Shown here piece after piece: positions 35,436 to 46,900 of a stretch of DNA of 64,000 nt. The notes below the pieces were generated by a model. The model was given only the letters and a program-made list of their open reading frames with translations. It was not told where the DNA came from and ran no database searches. The stretch's first letter is position 1, and each line of letters opens with the position of its first letter. Location: NCBI GenBank assembly GCA_964036195.1, contig OZ038455.1, forward strand, positions 7,891,855-7,955,854, written 5' to 3'. The DNA comes from Sphaerolaimus hirsutus (Eukaryota > Nematoda > Chromadorea > Monhysterida > Sphaerolaimidae). The position numbers and the translations under genes were made by a program.

Positions 35436-35985
35436 GGAATCAGGGGTCTCGAATGGGGGGGGGTTGGGGGGGGTTACCCCCCCCCCCCAAACCGCCCAGC
35501 TATCTATCTATCCCGGAGGCCGCTCAGCTATCTATCTATCCCGGAGGCAAAATTTTGGGCTACTACCCCCTAAACCCCCCCCAAATCGCTCAGCTATCTA
35601 CCTATCTGGAGCGATTTTTCAGAAACTATACCCCAATTTTCGCTCAAAATCGCTATTTTTCATACCTATATATAGATTTTCAACTCCAAAATCACTGGTT
35701 CATGCGTCTAACTGCCTATTTTCAGCTATTTTAAGTACTATATGCTCTTGTATACCCATTTTGAGCTATTTGACACCTACTTTTAGTGATTTTTCTCCCT
35801 TTTCTTCCTTCTATGCCCCGAAAAAGCCTATATATCGAACCACCACAACCCCCCCCCCCCAAACCCCCCCCCAACCCCCCCCCCCAGAAAATTTTTCAGC
35901 TATCTATCCCTCCGGAGGAGCGATTTGCTATCTATCCAACCACTCGGAGGGTCAAAATTCAAGATACCCCTGCATGGAATTGAGG
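35436..35985. repeat. Dispersed repeat with G/C runs and CAGCTATCTATCTATCCCGG units
   Basis: Second and longer copy of the family at 6477-6790. GGGGTCTCGAATGGGGG, C-runs, several CAGCTATCTATC units, a body ending ATATATCGAACCACC, more C-runs and CTATCTATCC at the right. The long open frame through it is a consequence of C-runs and is not a gene. Confidence 0.6.
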
Positions 35986-36124
35986 AATTGAGTGAAAGTC
36001 TTGTAAAAGAAAAGTAAAGATGCAAAAAAGGCTTGGAAAACATCACATAGTCTTTTTATGTTTCCAGAGATTTTTTCAAAATTATTTACTGTATGTGCAC
36101 AACTTCCAAGTGTCAGTGCAAATG

Positions 36125-36206
36125 GTATAAATTAACTACCAAGCACTCAGTGGCAGCCATTAAAACACTCCAGCCTGCAGCAAAAACACCAAAAACTCCA
36201 GTCCAG
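36125..36206 (+). promoter_or_regulatory. Possible core promoter and non-coding first exon
   Basis: GGTATAAATTAA, then CACTCAGTGG about 28 bases on (initiator-like), then a donor-like CCAG/GTGAGC at 36206. The spacing suits a TATA promoter with a short untranslated first exon. No downstream coding exon could be joined to it, so this is weak. Confidence 0.2.
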
Positions 36207-36574
36207 GTGAGCCAAGCAGTGCAGCTGTGAAGCAGTGCAATGAAGCAAGAAAATCTAGAGCTGCACAGGAAAACTCAGCTTAGTAAATGTGATGCAAGGT
36301 GGAAGTGCACAAAATAAGACATATGTAATATGCAGAAAATCAGGTTTGGCACCCGGCCAGATACTGTTTAGTTGTTTAGTCACCTTGGAGTGTTGATGCT
36401 GGTATCGACCTCACGTTGCAACAACATAAATACCATAAATATGACATCAACCCCACATAAATATGACATAATCAATATAATAAAACGCCCACTTCACAAC
36501 ATCATAAATCTAAAACTTTTCAAAATTGGTAATAACTTATGGAAACAGGTGACATATGCAGTTGTCACCTGAAA

Positions 36575-37170
36575 CATCGCCACAGCGACGTTTTTAAAAA
36601 AAAAATTATTTTATTTTATATAAATCCCAAGTTTTCTACGACCCTATCATCAGATGCAGCAAAAAATACTGCATCTACAGTGTCAATTTTACATAAACCC
36701 ATTCATCCAGTGGTTTTTAAAGGATTTTGAAGTAAGTTGGCGAAATTTTGTAAACTGGTGATGCTGGGCGACGATTTTCCTACTTTTGATGTGTGAGGCG
36801 ACGCATTTTCACATTTGTTCCACAGATATTGAAAACTGGCGCATACAGCGACATACAATGACGTCGCCGTACGTCGCTCTACATCTCTACATTCACAAAT
36901 GTTCTGCAAATTTGAAAACTGTAATGTACATTTTTGAAAACTACATTATTCAATTTTAAGTTTTCAAAATTGTCTTCAGAGTATTATAGTGGCGACGCGT
37001 CGCCGCTACGGAGGCGACGCGTCGCCCTACGGTTTTCAAAAATGTTCTGCAAATGTGAACTTTGAACGGCAAATGTGACTTGCCGAAACCAATATTCACA
37101 TATGCTGTCACTTATTGAAAAATAAAAGTGCAAATTGCACACTTTTGAATTCCAAACAGCGACGCGTCGC
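36575..37170. repeat. GCGACGCGTCGC-rich repeat
   Basis: Palindromic GGCGACGCGTCGCC units (for example 36993-37025 and 37159-37172) alternate with GTTTTCAAAAATGTTCTGCA and complements. The same GCGAC palindromes occur in intron sequence at 41120-41270 and just inside the right end of the large element (56355-56580). Confidence 0.5.
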
Positions 37171-37374
37171 CTAGGAGAGTTTTCAAAAAGGAACATTGAA
37201 AACCAGCTTGTGTGGCCACAATATAGACTGGTTCGTGTAGCGATACACGCCGATATGTTCAAGTATAACCTCGTTCGCTGCATTTATTCCAGTTTGGAAT
37301 ATGAAATAGAGCATTCTTTACTACCATCCATCTCAAAAATTTCTGGCGCAATAAAAAAAACCCTCGAATAAGCC

Positions 37375-37448
37375 CCCCCTCGAAATACCCCCCTTAAAAT
37401 TTCCACTCTGAAAAAATAAACCCCCTGGGGTATTTCGAGGAAATACGG
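37375..37448. repeat. Right half of a CGAAATACCCC foldback
   Basis: CCCCCCTCGAAATACCCCCC through GGTATTTCGAGGAAATACGG. The left tip is absent. Confidence 0.5.
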
Positions 37449-37896
37449 TATGCTGCGATTACAGCTCGGGCGTAAAATTGACCAGGCATAAAATTGATTT
37501 TTGGGCGTAAAATTAATTACAGGGGGATGGATAAAGATATGGCGTTGCAATTTCAGTCAAAGGAAGCGCACATGCAGATGTTGCTTGTGTCCAAAGCTCA
37601 TCAGTTTATTTTGATTGTACTAGAAGTTATGAATTTTGGCGCAAATTTTTTTAATTTTACACCCTAATTTTACGCAACTTACAGCACATAATTGAAAAAA
37701 TTGCGCTAAAATTCATAACTCCCAGTATGATTCAAATAAACTCATGAGCTTTGGACACAAGAAACGTCTGCATCTAAGCTTTCTTTGACTGAAATAACAA
37801 TGGCGTATCCTTATCTATTCATCTGTAATTAATTTTACGCCCAAAATCAATTTTACGCCTGGTCAATTTACGCCCGAGCTGTAATCGCAGCATTAT
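37449..37896. repeat. TIR element, GCTGCGATTACA family
   Basis: ATGCTGCGATTACAGCTCGG and CCGAGCTGTAATCGCAGCAT are exact complements over 20 bases. Inner units GGCGTAAAATTAATTACAG are mirrored. Better preserved than the copy at 32133-32580. Confidence 0.8.
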
Positions 37897-38582
37897 AGAG
37901 AAAACTCGCCCCTGCATTATGGCACGTCTCCTAAGTCAAGTGGGGATATTGTATGCATTATAAACACATTGATATTGACCCACCAACAATATTCCTATAA
38001 GCATTCGCAAAAAGCCAGCATTCAATGTATTTTTGTTCGACTGGCGATTTTCTCCCATTTCTCGACCGCTGTGGCGTTAAATTACTGAAACAGTGTGGTG
38101 AAAATTACCGCAACCAGAGACACCTCAAGCAACGCCGTGGGGTTTGTTCAAAACATATGGAGTACTATGAAATAACACTAATATAAATGCATAACATTCA
38201 CTACATCTTGCCATTTTGTGAAACTCACTCTAAAACCGTGTTGGCGTCGTTGTGGCGCCAATGGCGCGATGGCGCCATAGCGTCACTACCGGGAAGCCAG
38301 GAGAACGAGATAGGTGAATAAATAATAATGCATATAAATAATGCCTAATTGACATTTTTAAATCGGTATAATTGACATTTTTAGATCGGCCTTATGGACA
38401 ACCGGACATACAGCGACACCACAATGTGTAGCTGCACAGCACACATCTAACGACGAATTATTGCAGCTCTTGTATTCATATCGTGTCTATTTATTTGACA
38501 TATGTAACCCATCCCAACAAAAAGTTCATTGCGAATTTTCTCAAAAGGTCTGAGCAAAAAATAACCCGACCTCCTATATACA
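37897..38582. other. Spacer left of the large element
   Basis: No coding exon is supported. A short GGCGCCAATGGCGCGATGGC patch at 38255-38285 resembles the hAT-type MITE interior without its ends. Confidence 0.4.
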
Positions 38583-38870
38583 ACGATGGGTAAGTTCTCC
38601 AAAAAAAAAACACTTTCTGTGTTTTGAGTTTTTCAAAAATGAATACCTGTGTTTTGAGTTTTTTTCTTGAAAAAAACTTGAGTAACTCTGTTTTTATTTC
38701 TGTCTTTTTTGTAAAAACTTGAGTGTTTTGAGTTTTTTCTAAAAAAACTCGAGTTCTTTTCCAAAAAATTAGAGTTTTCCCCAAAAAAATTTTTATTTAC
38801 AGCATTTCGGTCTGGAAACAGCAGTTTTCTTATAAAATATTGGTTTTGCACATGTTTTAACCCCACATAA
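38583..38870. repeat. GTGTTTTGAGTTTTT dispersed repeat
   Basis: GGGTAAGTTCTCCAAAAAAA, alternating TGTGTTTTGAGTTTTT and AAAAACTTGAG units, and ATTGGTTTTGCACATG at the end. Second copy of the repeat at 30150-30395. Confidence 0.6.
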
Positions 38871-39855
38871 CATTTGTGTATTCATTCAAGTGTCAAAAAA
38901 GTCCATAAAAATGTCCACAATGAGGACATCAACATCACAACACCAGCAACAAAATTCCCAGAAACGACAATTTACGCAGTACTTCAAAATTCTTCAATGG
39001 CCCCGCGCACACTAGTTTACTGGCGTTTTCAGTTTACTGGCGGTAAACTCCATTTTTTAGTTTACCGGCTAAATTCACGCATAGTAAAAGTGGGCGGAGT
39101 TTAGGCCGCCATCTTTATTTTTTTCAAGTTTGCCTGTGATGTGAATTTACGCTGTAAACGTTAATTTCTAATTTCTTTAATTGTGGAAGAACGGAGCATT
39201 GTTTATGCAATTTTTTTGCGTCATCGTGTACAGTACGTTGTGTAGATGTTGTCAAAATTTTTAAAATATTTTTAAGTGCAACATTGTATTTTTTATTGAA
39301 TTTATCATTTTTTTTGTGGAAATAAATTTTTATAAAATCACCTGTTACGTTTTTTCGTTTATTGAAACGTTCCAAATTATCAGTTTTCGTTGCGCTATCG
39401 ATTGGTGTACACAGCGGACATGAAATATAAACTTTCGATTTTTTATGATTTTATTTCAATTAAACGCAAATAAATCACTAGCACGTGAACGGAAAGCCCG
39501 AATCCGGAAAAAAAAATCACACATGAAAGAGGAACATTAGCTGCACACATCACACAATTTTTCGCGGCGTGAAACGAAAGACTTTGCGAATTATGATTTA
39601 ATCACAATTAAAAAAAAAAAAATCAGCCAAAAATCGAATAGTGAATGAAAATTGTCCATTCAACGACAGTGTACTACATAACAACCATTATAACCGGTTG
39701 CAATCGAAAAATGAAGTGTAGCTGTAGCAGATAGCATGAAAATGAATTTTTTGTATTTGTTACATCAGTTTACCATTCCAGTGCCACTTTAATGCTAACT
39801 GCCACTGCAACGGAAATATTTCAGTTTGATTTTTATATTCAACGTAGTTGCAAAT

Positions 39856-42346
39856 TCAGCAGTCAGCGGGATTCACCCACGGAACACGACCGGCGTCCGT
39901 CATCATCCACTCCTTGATTGCATCCCTGATGGGGCGCGCATCTCTTTCGTCAACGTCCCTTCGGATTGGCACGTTATCGATCGTATCCATGTTGTCGTAC
40001 ACTGGTCGCCACTGCAGCTGTGTATGGGAATGAATTTATGTGATGTTGAATTGTAACAGTGAATATGCAAGGTAAACTTACATTTCGCTCAACAGTGTCG
40101 TTCGGGTCATCTTGTGGTTTTTCATCGCCATTTTCATCAAATTGGTTGGCAGCACTTTCCCCGCGGATATCACGCAGCCAATTGTGCAGGTGGCAACAGG
40201 CCATAACCAGTCTTTGTACGCGCGGCGGTTCCATCGCGATACAGGTCATCAGTATGCGCCATCTGCCAGCCAAAATACCAAAGACGCATTCGACAGTGCG
40301 CCTAGCTCGGGATAAGCTGCAGTAGTTGCAGTCAAATTTAGATTTCAGTTTTACCAAACAACGCTTCTTTCACAATATTCAAACACACCGATAGTTGAAG
40401 TGTCGCTGGCTGTCATCTGCATGCAGCGCATATGGCACCATACACCACTTGCGCAACGCGAACGCTTGATCACCCACAAAATAACTCGGAATGGTATTTG
40501 CAGGTTCGTTGGCATCTGCACCGGGCAGCAAGCATGGTGGCGCCATAAGCATTCTGCCATGTCTGTGTAAATGTATCACTTTTATCATGTGTAAATGTAT
40601 AGCACCTCATTGGAACATGTCAAAAAGGATGTAAACTCACATCAAATCCTGCCCGAAATCAGACGTGATCAGCACAGCACCATCTGCTTGTGACCCCGGC
40701 ATACCGATGTCCACGTACTGAATTTTCAAATCTGCGCTGGCGCTGATGAACAGTATAATCGACGAGAAGCCCTTGTAGCACCAGTATCTCGTTCCACCCT
40801 CTGCAAGGCGTTTTTCATTTACTTTTGTAACTGTAAACATTTCCACCTCACTGCACAGTTTCCCATCACTGTGAATTTAGTCATTTTTCTACAGTCGCCA
40901 GACCGTCGCCAGACCGTCGCCATTTCGTCGCGCAATTTGGCCCTTTTTTAAAAAAAATCATAACTTTTTTTTGGATCACTTTTATGAGAAGCCAGGTACG
41001 TCAGAAGAAGCGCAATTTTTTTCTCTACAAGTACATCCAAAAATCATTTGCACAACATTCCCATGACCCAAATGAAGTTACTTTCAAATCGGTGGGGGTT
41101 GCGGTTAAACTCAAGCAAAAGCGACGATTTTGCGACGTTTGCGACGCAAAATGCGACGAAAAGCGACGTTTTCACAAAAAAATTTGCAACCTTGGTAAAC
41201 TGGCGACTATTTCTGATTGAAGGCGACGCACGCGTCGCAAGCGTCGCAAGCGTCGCAAATGCGACGCTTAGTTTACCGTGACGTTGCATACGACTCACCA
41301 TGTTTATGTTTACTGGAAACAACACACATGAGGGCAAAAGTAGAATGCGTAAAATGATATGTACTTACCAGCGGGTTTGCGAATACGGATGTGTTTGCCA
41401 TCCAGACTCCCCACACAGTTCGGCATCTGCCACAGTTTCCAGTATTGCTGCGCGAAATCTTTCATTTGCCCTAAATCACTCCCCATAGGTTTCAAGTGGT
41501 CCTTCAAAACTTTCACTATTCCGGTGGACACTTCGTCAATAATCGTTCTAATCGTAGCGCCGGAAATCTGTAAATGTTTTTCCAAAATACAATGAACTAT
41601 AAAGCAATCTAAAAGCATGAAAAATGGTATCACCTGTGACTGGCCGGCACAATCTTCAACTTCCCGGCCGTTTGCGCATGTATACAGAAAGTAAAACAGT
41701 CGCATTTCTGTTGTCACTACAGCGATGTGTCTTCTTTCATCTCGTGTTCTCAGGTACTGTTCACCAGTTTCAGGGTCGACAGCTGTAAGCATCGCGTGCA
41801 GCTGTTCGAATTCAGTTGGCCACAGCTGTAATTAATTTGTAATCATTGTGAACGTTATCGGTAAACTGAGTTCATTCATACATATCAGTTTACTGTTCGA
41901 TTGCAATGTTGTTGTAAACAATAACATGAAAATGTCACAACACAGTAAGTGATGTTATATACGTCTGTATATTTTACGTAAATAACAGAAATTGTGAAAC
42001 AACGAACCCTGCACAGTTTGTAAAACCATGCTGGATCGGTGTTCTTGCAGGCAATAACAGCTCGCCAGTAATTGCCCCTGGAGCGCGCCCTTTCTAGTAA
42101 ATACGGTGTCATGTACTTTTTCCTGCCCTGATCACCCTGTTCTTGTGCGACATTCTGCTGTTCCTGCTCTTGTTCTTCGTCGTCGTTGTCCACATCATAC
42201 GAAAACAACGTGTTCCCGACTGCCAAAAAAGCGGCTAAAATTTGTCTCTTCTGATTGTGCGTTAGTGGCGCAGTTCCATCCAAATTCCGCTCTAGCGCTT
42301 CGTTCATTCTTTGCATTTGTCCCAAAATGGATTCATCTTGCGCCAT
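39856..42346 (-). CDS. PIF/Harbinger (HARBI1-like) DDE transposase, seven exons, intact
   Basis: Exons (descending): 42346-42008, 41825-41634, 41567-41369, 40800-40641, 40562-40389, 40316-40082, 40011-39856; all phases agree, 484 residues. Residues 1-113 form an N-terminal region with an acidic Q/E patch. The DDE domain follows the family order: CVGSLDGKHIRI (first Asp), QYVDIGMPGSQADGAV (second Asp), PSYFVGDQAFALRKW, FNYRLSRARRTVECVFGILA (Glu) and GRWRIL, then CCHLHNWLR. These enzymes cut and paste Harbinger elements, normally with a Myb/SANT-type partner. No stop or frameshift is present, so it is recent or under selection. Six introns are many for such a transposase and raise domestication as the alternative. 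Start is the first ATG, 252 bases from the start of the divergent gene. Confidence 0.87.
40895..41275. repeat. GTCGCCA / GCGACGCA repeat in transposase intron 3
   Basis: Three CAGACCGTCGCCA-like units open it, and the right part is a dense array of GCGACG and CGTCGCA units forming several hairpins. It lies wholly within the intron between exons 3 and 4. Confidence 0.5.
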
Positions 42347-42598
42347 TTTGAAACGTTTTTTTGGGGACAGTTTTTGTCAATCGATATTTCAGATTTCTGG
42401 CCATATGCCAGACATTTCTGGCATGTAGCCAGAAATGAAACATGTCATTAAAAAAAGTAACCATGAATAACATAAAATTGTATCACGACGTGTCACTTTT
42501 TTTTGTCACAAATCCATATCTTTCACAGATAAGAAATAAAAAGCGAAAATTTTGTGGAAAAGTGAAAAATAGACCGTTTGATTGATTTCGCGTCGAAA
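42347..42598. promoter_or_regulatory. Divergent promoter region between transposase and the large gene
   Basis: Only 252 bases separate the two ATGs, so both genes must share this region for initiation. It contains a small inverted patch TTCTGGCCATATGCCAGACA with further TCTGGCATGTAGCCAGA. No clear TATA box is seen. Confidence 0.5.
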
Positions 42599-43871
42599 AT
42601 GGTCCGAACTTTGGGCGGTATGGCGCGCGGCCGATCGCAAAACGTTTCCGCGACCGCGGAAACGACTTCGGATGGCGGCAAAGGCAAAAATGGAAACAAA
42701 CGTGGACGGCCGCCAAAGCAGAAAAGTGAGAGCCAGCCCCCAGAACAGGTTACTCATCCGATTTCTTTGGTTATCTGACCATTTCTTTTCATTCATTTTC
42801 TAGTTATCATTTTTGTTTGAGTACAAGTGTGTTTTGGACATCTGCCAATTTATCTACAATTTGCGAATGTTTACAAGCCAACGCGATATTTACAATCCAA
42901 GATAAGCCAACCAATGTTTACAAATCGTTTGCCCCACTTCAGACCGTTCCGACTGGACCGCCCGTGCGTGGTCGAGGCACAAACATGCGCACCAGAGGGC
43001 AGGCTGCGCAGAGTTCTCAGCGCGACATTTCCGAGCCGCAGCGCGTGCTTGTCCCCGACGATCACCTCGCACATTCGTTTGGCAGGGTTTTGTCGCAGGT
43101 TTGCTACTTATATTTGTATGGGTTTCTGAACTTTTTCTACACACACAGTTTATTCTTTATTTGAAATTTGTCTAAATTCATTTCTAATTTAGCAAACTTC
43201 TGTGCTTTTTCGTAAACTCACATTTCATTTGTTTCAACTATGCGGAATTCTCTTTCCACCGTGTCAAAAGTGTACACAATGTTCCTTTTCAGGATTTGTT
43301 CGCGAGTCAGGACTCTCCGGCTGAGCCGGAAGTCCCGGCTGACGGTGACCGTTTGGAGGAGCAGGAAAAAGCGCGCGAGGAGGAAAGAGCGCGCCAGCAG
43401 AAATTGTCGATGGAGGAGCAAAGAAGGCTGAGAAAGTTGGAAAATGACAGAATCGGGGCGAAGCGGCGCAGAGACCAGAAGAGGCTGCAATTGAAAGAGA
43501 AAAAAATGGTTTGTCATTTTTTCTTTATTTGAATACGTTCTCTTTCCGGCATTACCTCACTGTACACTTTCGTGAAAGTTTGCGCAACGTGAACTACTGT
43601 TGCTGTTTTCACCACTTATGTAAAAAGTAGATGTAAACTGAGGTTGCCATGACAGTGTAACTTTGCACACTGTGACAGACATACTGTAGCACCTTTTACC
43701 CATTATGTAAAATGTAGATGTAAACTGATAGTTTGATCACACACACACTGTCACTTTGCAGCAGGAGCTGCAACGGCAGGCACGTGAGGCAGCCACGAAC
43801 GTGTACGGTGGTCCCCTTGTGCCGTCCGCAGTGGTTGCACCCGCTGCAAGCACTACGGCTTCCGTGTCCAT

Positions 43872-43936
<65 letters not shown>

Positions 43937-46900
43937 TCGTACCGCCCGCCAAGAAATTGCCCGTGAAAACTGTCGTTGTTGGGGGTTCGCAGTCCCCGAC
44001 GCCGACAGTTTGCCAAGACACTGCCACAGCCGAGAAGGCCAAGCCTTCGACGCCGACAGTTGGCCAAGACGCTGCCGCAGCCGAGAAGCCAAAGCGAAAG
44101 TTTGCGCTCTTCGTTTGTGACAAGCCACGGTGTCACGGTATTTACGTTAGTTTACTTTCAGTAAGAATTCTTTCAGTGTTCTTGAGACATGTTTTAGACG
44201 TTTCTGAATGTGTTGCAGGATGAGGAAGAGCGCTTGGCGATGGAGGCCGGCCTACCAATTCCGCCGGAAAGCCCCGGGAAGATTGCGGAAAAGAAGCGCT
44301 TGAGGGAGGAGCACAACAGGACGTGCGAGTACAGAACTGCCCCTGTGAATGAAGTAAGTTTACTTCCTTACTTTCATCCTTTTTGCACTTTGTTTTCGTT
44401 AAATGTAAATGTTAAGTATGCGTTAGTTTCAATATAAGAATGTTCAGTTTGGTAAATTCTTCAATACATGTACTCTTACGTATTTCAGTATGGCGATCCG
44501 ATCGTGCCAGATAAGCGCACTGATCGTCAGCCGAAAAGCAGTGGCGTGCAGAAGGTGAAGGGCACAATCACCGCCGAAGTTAGTTCAGTACGATTGTTTT
44601 TTGGTGAAATATGGAGACGTATACTAATCAAAAAAGTAGGGAAATGGGCTCATATTTATATTTTTGTTATACCAAAAATCGGTCATGTAAAATGACTTTT
44701 TCCCATAATTCCGTTTCTAAGTTTTGGCAAACTCTGCGTATATGTATGAAATCAAAAAGTGTCTGACAGGGTTCCATATATAGTTTTGTTCAACCAAAAT
44801 GTTTCATGTGAGATCCATTTTTCACATGTTTCTCTTTTGAAAATTTTTCACCTTCTGCATATTCCGTTGGAATCAAAAGTGTCTAAGTGGCTTCCATATT
44901 TATATTTGTGTATAACCAAAATCTTTCATGTGAAATAAAATTTCCCCATGTTTCTGTTTTGAAAATTTTGCACATTCTGCAGGTATGTTTGGAATCAAAA
45001 AATGTCTAAGTGGGTTCCATATTTAAATTTTTGTTATACCAAAATCCTTCTGTAAAATCACTTTTTCCCATCTTTTTAAAATTGTTCACCTCATGCATCA
45101 GAAGTTGGGATCAAAAATGTCTCAGTGTGTGCCATATATATATTTTTCAGCCATCAAAATTCTCACTGTTTCACTGGCTGACAATTTTAATTGGTTCTTA
45201 GAAAGGTGTAGATTGATGGAATCGAAAATGTCTCTGTCTGTTCCATATATATATTTTTCAGCCATCAAATTTCTCACTGTTTCACTGGCTGACAATTTTA
45301 ATTGGTTCTTAGAAAGGTATATATTCTTGGAATCAAAAATGTCTCAGTGTGTGCCATATATATATTTTTCAGCGATCAAAATGCCCACTTTTTCACTGTC
45401 TTAAAATTTTAATTGTTTCTTACAAAGTGAGAATTACATTGGCTGAATCGAAACTGGCTTCAACTGCTCTGATTTTATAATTTTGTATTTACAAAATTAT
45501 ACATGGCTAATTTCCTTTTGCAAAACATTTTCTCAAAATGTTTCTCCTATTTCGCAGACCCTGCAAGAAATCCGGAACGAGTTGGCCATGCCCACGTGCA
45601 CTACCCCGTTGCCGGCCATGTACAAAGACGGTACTCTTTTCTAACTGTCTTTTTAACATGGAAACGAAACATTCATTGTAACGTGCTCTTTGTGCAGATG
45701 TTTTGGACGAGGGCCAGGGCTGGGTTCACTCGGGTCCCGGTGACGACGGTTGGATTCGGCACACGACGAGGACACCGGGCCCGTTTTGCCCCTTTCCAAT
45801 TTACCACCGCACAAATTCGCTTCCGCGTCGCCTGATGGATATCGTTAGCCCGACACTGTTTACCATTTTACTGTTAACTTTTTTCGAATAACTTTCTGAA
45901 TGGCAGGTAGGCCGTTCGACAGTGTAAGTTTAACTGTAAGTGGCACTTACCATTTAAAGTTTTTTGTAGCTTCTAGGACTATTAACTGTGCACTTTCCCG
46001 GTGTTGGTGAAAGGAAGGTGGATTCTGATTTCAACTAATTATTAAGCATGTACATCGCTGAAGTACATGCACCATCTATACCTTTTTTCCCTCATTTTCG
46101 GTGTCATTCTTTGGTGTTAGTTAGCTTCCCTGTAATCCAGCTTCTGTTGTACTAATGGTCATGCACACACTACTTTACCGCAACATTTTTGTAAACTGAT
46201 ACCTCAACTTATAACGCATTTGCGTTTCATACAGTGATGTCTCTGGCAACTGCAGTCAATGAATAAACCATTTCAGTGAACTGAAATGCGTTCAAAGCTG
46301 CTTTATCAGTTTACCTACATGTGGCAGTAAACTAGCGTGTGCATGCGCTACTTTACAGCTTTTTCTAATGCAAAATTCTTTCAACATTTCTCATTTTTTC
46401 AGGGTGCAAACGAGCGTGTTCCGTGGTGGGCGGATAAGCAGAACCCACCCGAGAATGCCAAGCCCGACATGCCCGCCGAGCCCGCCAAGCCCGCCGAGCC
46501 TGTCCGGACTGCACCGCCGGGCAAACCCGCTGACACAGCCACGCCCACAGCGTCCGACGTGAAGCGAAATTTGAATTTTGACAATAGTAAAGTGAGTTTG
46601 CAGTTCTGTTGCGCTTTCCGAGACATTTATTACAAGAACGGTTCACTTTTAAGCAGTACTTTCTGAACATCACAGTTCTCTGTATAAAAGGGGGGAATCA
46701 GTTGGTTCAGTGTTTCACATGTAGCGATTGACAGGATGGGTACGCTGCAGGTCACGCGGAACGAGCTCTGTCACCATGCGCTCATAAGCCTTCTCTTTCT
46801 TTTCGAGCAACTTAGTGTGTTCCAACAGAACCTCCGTAGCTTTACTGGCCATATGCATCTTGCCCGTAAACTGGTTCACTGTGTTCACCAGTTTCTGCAC

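Noticed and set aside
35434..35991. 185-codon open frame rich in Pro
   Set aside because: Created by long C-runs in a dispersed repeat that also exists at 6477-6790; no splice or start context.
43696..44136. Long open frames opposite exon 4 of the large gene
   Set aside because: Antisense shadow of the Pro-Ala hexamer repeat.
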